Assembly: GCA_943735955.1 (NCBI GenBank) | Contig: OX030956.1 | Location: 497,501-561,500, forward strand | Reading direction: 5' to 3' | Source: Piscicola geometra | Taxonomy: Eukaryota > Annelida > Clitellata > Hirudinida > Piscicolidae | DNA: 64,000 nt | Shown here: positions 35,572-47,271 of the stretch, piece by piece | Numbering within the stretch: position 1 is the stretch's first letter | How the letters are laid out: every line of letters begins with the position of its first letter | The notes under the pieces: model-generated | Database searches by the model: none | What the model was told of the DNA's origin: nothing | The model's input: the letters and a program-made list of their open reading frames with translations, nothing else | Program-made: the position numbers and the translations under genes

Positions 35572-36332
35572 CCTCTCTAATGCCGTCAACTGTCCACCAA
35601 GCCACATGTCTTGACATCTTCGCTTCTATCAAGTCACTTTCTAATCGATTGCACTTCAAACCCTTTCAATTTCATGAAATATTGGGAGCGGGTTTGCAGT
35701 TGTGAATACTAGCAGCCTTCAAGTTGATCAGAAAGATGATTGCCGTAAAATACCAATTTATTCTCACACTTTTAGGTATGTACAAGTTTAAAATCTCTGA
35801 ATATGCAATTCTTTTTTTAATATTGAAGTTCTTTGCTCATTAGTTTTTCTATTCTTAGTCAAATTAAATGAGTCGAAACATTATTTAAATTCAGTTACGA
35901 GTATAATTACTGTTTGCCCTAATTACCACTGGACACTCAAGTTTTTTTAATGTATGCTCCACTAAGGACCCAACAAATTATGTTGTATAAAATGAGGGTG
36001 TCTGAACATTATGGTGCTCGAAAAATCATGTTTTTCACGGTAGTCTCCCAAAACCTTTTATTTTGTTCTACACAATTTGAACTAAACTAAATATGATAAA
36101 AAAAAACTTGAATAAAAGAAAAACAAGTTAATATATAACCAGGGAAAAAAGATATTCAGGGAGTCAAATGTTGTAGAAATTAGTCAAATCGTTTTCACCA
36201 ATCATTATATTAATTGATAGAAAATTTTAATTGTATCTTAATGGAAATATATATTTAATACTGTTATCAAGTTTGAGAAAAACTAAAACAAAGAATAAAA
36301 AAATTAAAGTGTGTTTGCAGCTTTTTAAAAGT
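35572..36332. other. Spacer between small PAN-like gene and SLC22 copy B
   Basis: Mostly AT-rich. At 35736-35776 a plus-strand start MIAVKYQFILTLLG runs into a good donor (GGTATGTA) and looks like a signal-peptide exon, but no downstream exon was recognised. Confidence 0.4.
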
Positions 36333-39300
36333 TCAATTTTTTTCATTTTCAATTTTTGGCTTTTGGTGATGTAGCAAATCGATGGTTGTTTCATCTTTTT
36401 CTTTCTCTACGACAATTGTTTTGGTCCATGCTTCTACTTCTTCAATCGTGAAAGGAAGGCAGCGACCTTTAGTTTCCGGGAGAAGAAAAGTGCTCAGACC
36501 GGCCAGTAAAGATATGATTCCAAATGATATGATTGTCAGTCTAGGGTAAAGTTTGATCTGAAAGTGTGTAAGATAAAGATGATAGAAAAATGAAATACTT
36601 TAAAATATTTGTTTCTAAATAAATAAATAAAAATTAAAAAGCTGACTGAGTATAATGCAAAGGTAGCCAAAAGGTTTCCCAATCTCCCGACAAGAGATGC
36701 TATTCCCAAAGCTTGATTTCTGAAAATTAATAGTTTAGATGAGCAATCATTCCAAGCTTGATGCACCAAGCTTCGAAACCTGAGATTAGTTGGAAAAATC
36801 TCAGCGATGTACAGAAACTCGACCCCAAAGACGAATGTGATGCCGAACTTCCCAACGATGCCCAGAGCTATCGAAACCAAGGAAAGGTCGACATTTCCTT
36901 CTGAATGCGGAGTTTTAAATGACATATTCCAGTTATTATTTTTTTGCTTAGGCGATTAGGTTTTATAATGGTTTCTATTTAGAGCAGTTCAAAAGTTTGA
37001 TAAAATAAAAGTATTGCTGACACAATAAATTAATTGTCAAAAATAAATTTTTCATGGAATTTATAAATATTTATTTTAGAGAATGACGAATATAACGCGT
37101 AGGTTTTGGAATGAAGGCGACGAGGATGAGAGAAAGTGCCGTGAGAGTGAAGCCAGATATAACTGTCTTCTTTCTTCCAAACCTTCCACATGGTTTAAAT
37201 ATATTTACTTAATGGTCTATAAAAAAACATTTTTTGCAGGTTTTAATTTTATTCGTATTGAAATTTCAAAACCGTTTTGAAAAAAGGTTAAATACTTGTT
37301 GATGAGAAAATATCCAACGAAATAGGCTGGGATTTCAACGACTCCAGAGTAGAAACCGTTCAGAAACCTATTACCTGCCATCTCTCCCGTCGTCAACGAC
37401 AACCCGTAATAAACAAGTGTCAGAGTGACCCTGTGTTGGAAGAATTCCTAATATGTTTTAAATTTAAAAAACAGATCTTGATAATTAATTCGTATTAGAA
37501 AAAGCTTACCATTTAAAACTACACACGACCAAGTAGAGAAGCAGTTTTCGACTTTTAAACAAGTCAAGAAGCGAGTAACTTGTGCTGTAGTGGTGGGAGT
37601 GAGACCGCTTTGAAGAAAACATTCTCTTGATTTTCGCAATGCCACTTGGTTTTTCATCTCCTTCTTCTTCTTTTTCTTTTTCTTCTTCTTTTTCTTCTTC
37701 TTGTTCATGTTTGACCTTCAGGATGACGTCAGGCAGTTGTACTTTGTTCATCTTACTTGCCTTTCTCAGAATCTTTTCCGCTTTTGCCACTTTGCCATTG
37801 GCGTACAACCACGGCACTGACTCTGAAGCAAACCTTGAAAATGAAAGTTGGCTAGGTATGTTATTATGACGTTTTGATTAAATATATGATTATTGAGTCA
37901 ATTTATAAACTATACAAATGACTCGATATAGAAGTGTCTTCAAATAAATAAGTTATGTGTGCAATAATTTATCTAATTAAGACGTGAAAGCTAAGAGAAA
38001 AGACACATTCAAAAGAAAATTAAATTAATATCTTAACATAAGCCACTATAATAAAAGTCATAAGAACTTTGCTGGTTGAACTTCCATAAACTAAACATAA
38101 AAGCTTAAAAAGCAGAAGGTACCAAAAGAGGGGAACACAGGCAAGTCCCGAGAGACTGATGGTCAACTGGAGATGAGCCCAGTTGGGGATGAGGAAGGCT
38201 AAGACTGACAACAATACCACAAACAGTCCCCAGAAGCATTGAACAACCGTACCAGCCATGGTTCTTTCTTTAGCTGGAAACAACTCAGTGACCATGATGA
38301 ATCCACTTAAGTTAATGGTCTGCAACGAATTCGAACGTTTGAAAAGTATAAAATTTAAATTGAAAAAGTCTAACCTGTTGGAGAAATCCAGTTAAAAATC
38401 TGAGAACGAGAAAAAAGTTGAAGTTGTTGACGAAGGCACAAGTCACTCCCACAGCCACCATCAACAACTGACCAGCCATGAAAACTGGTTTCCGGCCAAT
38501 TTTATCCGAGAGAATTGAGGATATAAAAGCGCCTACCATCACTCCCAGCACCAGAATACTCTGCGGCAGCTGAGAGTAGAACTCTTTGTCACACACCAAG
38601 TCCCACTGCGGGATAAATATAGTTTTTCTTTGATCTAATTTTTTCTCTACACAATTTTTCTTTGAAAGATTATTTATATGGGATAATTTTATCCAAAAAA
38701 AACTGAATTTTTCCACATAACCTAACCCTTACCCTACCCTTGAATCTTTAAAATATTTAAAGTACTCGAAACTATATTCTTGACTACACTCACCTTCATC
38801 TTTTCTAGAAATTAGATGACACATTGCTTATCTAAACTAAAGTTCAAAGTTTAAAACGGCGAAAAAGTTTATTAATTAAAAATATCTCAAGGGTGGTCAT
38901 AAAGTTCATATTTTAAAAATAAAGTTGATTGCAATACACCTTTATGAGCATGCCAGTTCTTGGACAAAATATGTTGTTTTCTTAAAATATTGACTGAATT
39001 CGATGAAAAGATAATTGTGCTGGAAGCGTCATTTGGGAATAATTGTGCCAGAAAGCCTGGGGGGTATCTTTGTTTTCCCCTTGCCTCAATTCGAAATACT
39101 AAAGTTTTAAATGCAGAATTCTGAGCATTGACGCATTATCTTAATTTAAAGCATTTATTTCTTAGTTAAAGCTGAATTCCAACCTTGTTAACAATGGTGT
39201 AACTGTCATTTGGATCGTACAACCAGCCGTCATCACAGGCGACCGTCTGGTTGCTGAGCGAGTGGTTGAGGTACTTGAAGCACTGCGACAGTCGCCCGTC

Positions 39301-39580
39301 GGAGTCTCGAGGGATGGAGTCGTTGATGGAGGCTCCTTCGGACAGTCTGCAGTGGTGCTTGGGAGTGTGGCCTGGATAGAAATTTTTTGAAATATAAATT
39401 TTTATATGTTTTAAAAAAATATTTTTACATTATCAATTAAGGGAATAACTTACTGATCCACACAACGGCAAGCATGTTCAGGGCTGGTAAGTAAGCTTTG
39501 AAAACTGCAAGCATCAAAAAGTTTTTTATATGCCATCTTCCCCACGATCCCAGACTCTCCAAGGCCTCTTCAACATTCAT
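36333..39580 (-). CDS. SLC22-family organic ion transporter, copy B
   Basis: Same ten-exon plan as copy A, with the start at 39580 (MNVEEALESLGSWGRWH) and stop at 36333. Approximate exons: 39460-39580, 39184-39372, 38375-38605, 38125-38320, 37511-37832, 37298-37432, 37100-37190, 36782-36898, 36645-36720 and 36333-36555. Landmarks: WDLVCDKEFYSQLPQ, SSILSDKIGRKPVFMAGQ, MAGNRFLNGFYSG, EIFPTNLR. A Glu/Lys repeat (EEEKEEEKEKEEEGDEK) occupies the large cytoplasmic loop. No stop or frameshift was seen. The extracellular-loop exon and half of exon 5 are nearly identical in DNA to copy A, while the C-terminus differs. Substrate unknown. Confidence 0.93.
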
Positions 39581-40371
39581 TTTTCTAATTAATTCGTTCC
39601 GATCTTTCTATAATTTTGCCTGTTGCTTTAATTTTTGCTCAGAAATATGTCAAACACTGTATGTTTGTTATTTATATTCTCACAAATTTATTACTGTCAC
39701 ATACTTGTGGTGTAAGAATTATCTTGTTTTATGAAGTGACAGACGTGAAAGTGAGTGTTCTTTTATAAAGATTTAGGCAGAATACTTACAAGTTAGAAGG
39801 ACGTTTGAGTTTTAGGTCAGAGGGGAGTCAATGGTGGAAATAGACACCAGTTTTGAGGATTTTTCAAAAGATAGATAAGTTTTTAACGTTTAATTAAAGC
39901 CTTAGATTCAAGCCTATATATAAACTGTGTAAGTAAATAAAGTTTTGTAATATAAAGAAGCTTTTATTGAGTTGTTAATTTTTTGTGGTTTCTCAAAGAA
40001 AAAGCAGAAAGGTCTTAAAACTAAGGGGTAGTAGAGTCGTAGTGAAAGGATTGATGGTGTCTTCGTACCAATGTATCGAAGATTTCTCTCGTTCTTAACT
40101 ATGCTTTAAACTGTTTGCTCATTTCTTCAAAATTTCGTGGTTTATATTTAGTTTTTTCATCATAAAGCTGATTAAATTCTTTACACAAATCATTATTTTC
40201 TACTTATCGACCGAAACTGAATCGTTTTTTTCCGCCTTTATTTCTAACTAACAAAATTTCTTGAGAAACTTCTCACAAAAATAACAATGAGAATGTTTTT
40301 TCGTGAATATCAACTGAAATGGCACTTCAAGAGTTTTAATGCACTATTGCTAATTTAAACTTCTCAATTCT
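39581..40371. other. Spacer between SLC22 copies B and C
   Basis: AT-rich, with no open frame or repeat of note. The minus strand has a TATAAAAG match near 39760 that could serve copy B through an untranslated leader. Confidence 0.4.
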
Positions 40372-43300
40372 TCACTTTAACTTTTGCTCTTCGTGTTGTA
40401 ACAATTCGATAGTTATATCAGGTCTTTCATTTTCTATGACATTAGTTTTAGTCCATGCTTCAATCTCTTCTATGGTGGTAGGAAGGCAGCAACCCTTAGT
40501 TTCCGGGAGAAGAAAAGTGCTCAGACCGGCTATGAAAGATAGGATTCCAAATATTATGATTGTCAGCTTAGGGTAGAGTTTGATCTGAAAGTGTGAAATA
40601 GTGAAAAATTAGTTTAATATTTCAAAAGCTAAATTTCTATATAATTTATTGAAGCTTACTGAATATAAGGAGAAAGTCGCTGTAAGGTTTCCTAATCTTC
40701 CGACAAAAGATGCTATTCCTATAGCTCGATTTCTGAAAATATGTTTTAAAATATATTTTTCATGACTACTAGTCAATGCATCTTGAATACCTGAGGTTTG
40801 TTGGGAAGAGTTCCGCTGTGTACAGCAACTCGATTCCAAAGCAGCAAGTGATTCCAAACTTTCCTATGATGCTCAGGGCCGTCACAAGAAGAAAAATATC
40901 CACGTTCCCAGCTGATTAAAGGGTTTGGAAAATACACAAAAAGGTTGTTATAAATGTATGATATAGGAGTTTATTAATAATAAAATAAATCGTAAATTAA
41001 AGTTTGGTAGATAATATTAGGGGAACGGATAGGCAAGTGCATAGCGACTTTCGGCTTGACTAACAGTTCATGGTCCAAGCTTCGAGTGCACCCGATGCCC
41101 CAGTAACCCGTAGGTGCGAATCGGCAAATTTGCAGCCAAAGTGACCTGCGAACCCCTTCGGATTATACGCCACCATATTGATGGTCGTTATTATTTTAGT
41201 ATTATTCGAACGGGTTTTTAGATAAATAATCTTGTAAAAAAAAGTTAGAATAATAATTTCACAATTTGTTATTAGGGGAGCAAGCTGCCCATTTTAGTAC
41301 CTTCGGGAAAATCGTTTTTTTAACCTAGAAAATGTATGATTAGAAAATTAAAAATAATAGCAAACATAGCTAAGATATTGAGGTATTTAATGCGATAAAT
41401 TTTGTCATTTATCTTTTCATCACTCAGAAGCAGTTTGCACATTCCTTAAGAGTGCCATAACATTTTTTTAGAAATAAATTAATTTAAATAATCAGTGTTA
41501 AATTGTTTAATGGTAATTGCATAATTCTAATAAATGGTTTTTTATAATGCTGAACGAAATGACTGGCTCTACTGGGACGTTATTCAACGATGTTCCGTCA
41601 ATCGAAATCCAATTATGAAACTAAATGTAGGAATGATTTTTACGTTTGTAAAATGTAGTCGGTCTCACTTTATTTTTCAATTTTTATGCTTCTCAAACTT
41701 ATTTCTTTATGTTTTTCCGATTTTTAATAATAAATTATTTATATCATTAAGTTAAAAAGTATTTTATTTTCAAAGGTTTTAAAATACAAAAGCTAATCCT
41801 AAATTCATGAAGAATATTTTTCAATCTTTAAGAAAATATTTTTGAAAAGATAAATTAACTTGTAAGTTGTGGAATCAAAACCATGAGAAAGAGAGAGAGT
41901 GCAGTGAAAATGAAGGCTGACGTAATCATCTTTTTTCTTCCAAATCTTTAAATATAATGTTTAACTATATAAATGTTTGAGTACTCAATTTCGATAAATA
42001 TATTTTGTTCTTTAAAAATGGGTTCCCATCGGTTATTCAAAATGTCAAGTAATTAATTGTTTCAAACTTGTTGATGAGAAAGTATGCAGCGATGTAAGCT
42101 GGGACTTCAACGATTCCAGAGTAGAAACCGTTCAGAAACCTATTGCCTGCCATCTCTCCCGTCGTCAAAGTTAACCCGTAATAAACAAGTGTCAGAGTGA
42201 CCCTGCAAAAAATACCAAAATGTTCAAACATTACTGAAACTTGAATGAAAGAATGGCCATTGAAAATACCCACCATTGGAAACAACACACGACCAAGTAG
42301 AGAAGCAGCTTTCGACTTTTGACCAAGTCAAGAAGCGAGTAACTTGCGCTGAAGTGGTGGGAGTGAAACCGCTTTGAAGGAAACGTAATCCTGGTTTTTG
42401 TAGCGGCGTTTAGGTTTTCTTCTTCTTCTTCTCCTTCTTCTTCTGTTTCCTCTTCCTCCTTCACTAGAAAAATAATTTCTGGCAGTTTAACTTTGTTCAT
42501 CTTAGCTGCATTCCTTACTATTAGTTCCGCTTCTGCCAACCTGCCATTGGCGTGCAACCACGGCACTGACTCTGAAGTGATCCTATAAAAACAAGTTATC
42601 GTAACTTCAGAACTAATAAATTTCACAAAAAGCCGTACATACGGAAAAGTTAGTGAATAGGTTTCTATATACCTTTCTAGACTAATCTTTTTGTTGAAAA
42701 TCCAAAATAACTTTAAAGAAAGTTAAATCTTCAACACAATAAATGTAAAAAGCAGAAGGTACCAAAATAGAGGAACACAGGCAAGTCCTGAGAGACTGAT
42801 GGTCAACTGGAGATGAACCCAGTTGGGGATGAGGAAGGCTAAGAGTGCCAGTAGTCCCACAAACAGTCCCCAGGAACAATGAACAAGCGTACCAGCCATG
42901 GTTCTCTTGCTCGCTGCAAACAACTCCGTGACCATAATGAAGCAACACAAGTTTATAGCCTGTAAAGAATTTAAAAGTTATTAAAATTGCGAAAAAGACA
43001 TTTTTAATGCATAATCCTCACAGTTTGAAGAAATCCCATGAGAAAGCGGATGACAAGAAAGATGTAGAAGTTGGTGACGAGGGTACAAACCACTGCCACA
43101 ACCACCCACGACAGTTGCCCAAATAGAAAAACTTTTTTTCTGCCAAATTTGTCAGAGAGAAATGATGTCACCAGAGACCCGATCATCACTCCCAGAACAA
43201 GGGAAGTCTGCGGCAGCTGAGAGTAGAACTCTTTGTCGCACACCAAGTCCCACTGTGGCAAATAACAATAATTTATAACTGGGAAATACACAAAAAACGT

Positions 43301-44121
43301 ATTTTAAATGTAATTAACAAATAAGATTTAAAAATAATTGTTTTATAGGCCGTGTTAATGCGTTATCATTCATGTTTCTTAAAGAGATTTGTTTTTTAGA
43401 GAAATTAATCTCTTTGAAGTGATAGTTATGTTAGTAGAATTGACAATATATTTATTTATAGAAAAAATAATTGTATTTCAAGTTTTTCACTTTTATTGAA
43501 GCAGTAATTAATTAATTAGAATATCGTGAGTGCCTGCTTATGTGCCTGGAGATCTCAAGTTTGTTATATCGTAAACTCCATGTATCAAGCGCACTGGCTT
43601 TGAAAATTAAATTTTATCTTTGGAAAATGGGCCTTTTGCATGGTATTTTTTCGTATTTAATTCGAAAGCATATATCGTTTCAACACAATGAAACCTTGTT
43701 GACAATGGTGTAACTGTCATTTGGATCGTACAGCCAGCCGTCATCACAGGCGACCGTCTGGTTGCTGAGCGAGTGGTTGAGGTACTTGAAGCACTGCGAC
43801 AGTCGCCCGTCGGAGTCTCGAGGGATGGAGTCGTTGATGGAGGCTCCTTCGGGCAGTCTGCAGTGGTGTTCGGGAGTGTGGCCTGCATGGATTATATGTA
43901 TCAAAATTATCATTTGTTGCTTATGCCTTTCTTTAAAGTAAATATTTTCGCGAAAAACCTACGTTTAATAGTATATATTGTACAAATAACTCACTGATCC
44001 ACACTATTGATAACATGCTGAATGTTGGAATGAAGGCTAAGAAGACTGCAAGAATTAAAAAATTCGTTATATGCCATCTTCCCCATGTTCCCAGACTCTC
44101 CAAGGCTTCTTCAACATTCAT
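40372..44121 (-). CDS. SLC22-family organic ion transporter, copy C
   Basis: Third tandem copy, from 44121 (MNVEEALESLGTWGRWH) to a stop at 40372. Approximate exons: 43995-44121, 43694-43881, 43021-43254, 42770-42960, 42272-42581, 42067-42202, 41862-41946, 40793-40910, 40663-40732 and 40372-40584. Landmarks: WDLVCDKEFYSQLPQ, TSFLSDKFGRKKVFLFGQ, ESVPWLHANGR, TTGEMAGNRFLNGFYSG, ELFPTNLR. No disabling change was seen. Intron 7 is enlarged (about 0.95 kb) and holds a dispersed-repeat fragment. The 5' part of exon 5 is almost identical in DNA to copy A, and the Cys-rich loop exon is almost identical to A and B. Substrate unknown. Confidence 0.93.
41030..41215. mobile_element. Possible SINE-like dispersed repeat in SLC22 copy C intron
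   Basis: This block is GC-richer than its surroundings and contains TTCGGATTATACGCCACC followed by ATGGTCGTTATTATTTTAG. The TTACGCC core with a T-rich flank recurs at about 46346 and 32775. It resembles conserved cores of molluscan SINEs, but I cannot confirm this by alignment. Confidence 0.35.
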
Positions 44122-44530
44122 CTTTGAAAATTTTTTTCTTTTAGCTGAAAAAAGATAACATTATTTTTTCGATTTTGTTCATGTTGCTCACTTCTATTCT
44201 CTTTTCAGAATCCACATTAACACAGGTATGAATAGAGTTTCTCTAGTTTTATTGACTGCAATTCTAATAATAAATAGTTATTATTTTGATACATTTTTTA
44301 TATCTTTTTGTTTAATGAAAAAATATTAGACATTAGAATTTAAATGAAAAATATTATATTGGTATTAAGCCTTGGTTAGTTTGTACTATTAAATTAAACT
44401 GGTCAGTTTTAAGTTATACGCTATAAAGGAATTTCACTTAGTGTCCGCCATGACTATTATGGTTATTATTTATTTATAAAATTTTATTCGCTCCAATGGA
44501 TTGATAAAATGTCGGGTAAAAAATAAAAAA

Positions 44531-45800
44531 ATGAAATTATTACTTTTGAATGTATTGGTTCTGACCTTTGTGCTGGTTTTGAACTGTTCAGATGCAATCA
44601 CTTCAGGTTTTCATAACATATTTTCCTATTGATCGCTTCAAAAATCAATTTAACAATTACCAATTAATAGATCATGTTTTGAGAATCGACAAATTAGTTA
44701 ACTCATTTGATTTTCTCAATACATTCAACTCCAACCAACCAATGACAGAAGAGATAGTTGCTAAGCTGGAGTGTGTGCAGTATTGCCATGGCAATTTCCA
44801 CCGGAGTTGTATGCAGGTGCCTAAGCAGTGCGGCAACTGCATTCTGGACTTTTATGAGGCCGGAGGGGTCTGCATGAAGATCGGTGAAGGTGCTCACAGC
44901 GTTTTGATGCAAATCTTTTATTTTTGAATATGATTGTGGAATTAGCAGTATGAGAACTGGTTTCGTTGGTTTTAAATTCAAGAGTTATGTGATTTTAAAT
45001 GCATTTTCAGGAAGACATGGCGTAATTTATGATCCAAATGTCGAAAATCCTAAGTTGCCTGGTTAGATAAAATCCAACATTTAATTAATGATAAAAATTA
45101 ATTTTCAATGCCTTCTTTCATTAAACTATTAAATAAAGTTATCATAAAATCCCAATCACTTCAAGCGTACACACACACAAAGCCCACAAACCACCAACCC
45201 CAGTCTACAGCAATGGCATAAAGAAGGCTGTAGTGATGGGGGAGGATGAGGAGGGGGGGTCAGTGGTGGGGAGACTGCCTAGCAACACAGATGAGCGCTA
45301 CTGGGATGTCGTCATCATTAGTGAGTAGTTGTTGATGAGGTGGTTCTTTTTTAGTTGTCAATGGTGTTGTTGTTGGGTAGTAGGTAATAACATGGTTGTT
45401 GTTGGTTAGTATGTAATGGGGTGGTTGTTGTTGGGTAGTAGGTAATGGGGTGGTTGTTGTTGGGTAGTAGGTAATGGGGTGGTTGTTGTTGGGTAGTAGG
45501 TAATGGGGTGGTTGTTGTTGGGTAGTAGGTAATGGGGTGGTTGTTGTTGGGTGAGTAATGGGGTGAGTGGATATGGGGCAAGTTGCTGATGTTTTTAGTT
45601 TTGAAGATTAAAATTATTTTTACAATTTATGTGTGTTGAAATGAGTTATTAATAGTTAATCAGTAATAAACATAAGGATGATGATGATGATGGACATTTC
45701 CAAGCAATCATCATCATCATCATTTGATTGCAGCGATTCTGTGCAGTGTTTCAGTGCTTCTGGTGGCTGCCATCTTCCTTGTTATTGTGTGTGTCTGCAG

Positions 45801-45887
<87 letters not shown>

Positions 45888-46877
45888 CAACTGCTTTTCA
45901 ATGAAATATCTCATCACTTCACTCAATCCAACACATCTCTCCGAACAAACCATCCATTACACCCTCATCACCTTCACCATACATTACACCCTCACCACCA
46001 CCCTCACCACCCTCACCACTACCATCACCACTCTCACAACCACCCTCAACACCACCAAACCACACAGAGCCAAGAGCAACAAGCTGGGTCTGGAAATGCC
46101 CTACCAGACCTTCTACGGCACCACCTCCGCCCTCGTGCACCCAGCTGCCAACGGGGACCGCAAGCTCGCCTACAGTGCCCAGATGTATCATTATCAGTAC
46201 CAGAAGCAGCAGATGCTCGCTAATGAGAAGTCGGGGGGGGGGGGGGTGTAAGGGTTTGTAAATTATTAATAATAGAAATAATAGATATTTTATTATCAAT
46301 ATTATTATTTTCACATTTCCTTTAACCGTCTGGAAGCTCGTTCGGGTTTACGCCACGTTTATAGTATTCGTTGTTGTATTGTAAGGAATGGGGGTTGGCA
46401 GCATCATTATCATGATCATCAAGCATGCTGACCACCCCCACAGAGTGAATGGATTCGACCACAAGAATCCGAGCGGCAACTCGACGGATGATGAGATGGT
46501 TGATGATGATGATACCGTCTACGAATGCCCTGGGCTTGCCAACACTGTGAGTTCTGTAATTGGCATCATCATCATCTCCATCATCATCATCATCATCATT
46601 GTATAATTTTAATTATCTCATTGGGAGTGCTGAAAGTCTCAATAAGTTTTTAATTATTAAAATTTAATGGTCTATAATGCATCACAACGCCTGAATAGAC
46701 GACTCATCAAGTGACTGACCAATTGCACCACACACAATGCAGGAGGGTGAGATGGAGGTGGCTAACCCGTACTTCATGGATGCTCCCCCTGCCAACCAGC
46801 CCCCTAACCCACCTACCAACCCATCTCCCAACCCACCTACCAAGCAACCTCCCATCCCAACCACCAAGCAACCATGA
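44531..46877 (+). CDS. NPDC1: NPDC1/CAB-1 family single-pass membrane protein
   Basis: Homologue of neural proliferation differentiation and control protein 1, a neuronal vesicle/membrane protein. Eight exons join in frame to 289 residues: 44531-44606, 44749-44889, 45011-45061, 45204-45320, 45734-45800, 46068-46247, 46444-46546 and 46743-46877. A signal peptide (LLLLNVLVLTFVLVLNCSDA) is followed by the Cys-rich ectodomain (CVQYCHGNFHRSCMQVPKQC, CGNCILDFYEAGGVC). One transmembrane helix (TILCSVSVLLVAAIFLVIVC) leads to the conserved tail: KLAYSAQMYHYQYQKQQML, DDTVYECPGLAN, EGEMEVANPYFMDAPPAN. Exon 6 ends in a G14 run; frame is kept only if the downstream GTAAGG donor is used, which makes the run encode Gly residues. 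Confidence 0.93.
45365..45560 (+). repeat. 29-bp G/T-rich minisatellite in NPDC1 intron 4
   Basis: About six copies of a unit containing GTAGTAGGTAATGGGG and TGGTTGTTGTTGG, starting about 45 bp after the donor. This is a donor-side G/T-rich array. Confidence 0.9.
45802..45884 (+). repeat. (GT)n microsatellite at NPDC1 intron 5 donor
   Basis: About 40 GT dinucleotides starting at the donor of the transmembrane exon (CTGCAG|GTCTGTGTG). Many overlapping GT sites abut the real donor. Confidence 0.95.
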
Positions 46878-47003
46878 TCTAATCCAATCATGATTTCCCC
46901 TCTTCACATACTCACACATACATTTGTTCAACTCCCTCACACCCACTTCCCTACACTCACACATCCATCTATTGAAACTTACCGTTTTGTTTATCGTAAA
47001 GAC

Positions 47004-47037
<34 letters not shown>

Positions 47038-47265
47038 TCACACACATACACACATACAATCAAACTAATGGATGTGTTGACTTCTTGTAAAGTAGTAAAG
47101 CGTAATCAAAGTAAATCATTGATATTGTTGCGTAAATGGGCAACCATTTCCTCTTCTCCTCTTTCCTGTTGCATGACTTTCATCTCAGAATCATCATCAT
47201 CATCATCATTCTTGTTCTCCCAACTCACCCATCACTCTTTTGTTTAAGACTACATTTCTTTTTTG

Positions 47266-47271
47266 AATAAA
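47266..47271 (+). terminator. Poly(A) signal, NPDC1
   Basis: AATAAA in TTTTTTGAATAAAGATTCC, 389 bp after the NPDC1 stop codon. It is the best polyadenylation signal in the interval. Confidence 0.55.

Noticed and set aside
31977..44121. Treating one SLC22 copy as a pseudogene
   Set aside because: Copy A joins in frame across all ten exons, and no stop or frameshift was seen in the recognised exons of B and C.
45720..45953. (TH)n and (CV)n frames over the GT microsatellite as a protein
   Set aside because: Dinucleotide repeat translation. The real coding exon (transmembrane helix) ends at the GT donor where the repeat starts.
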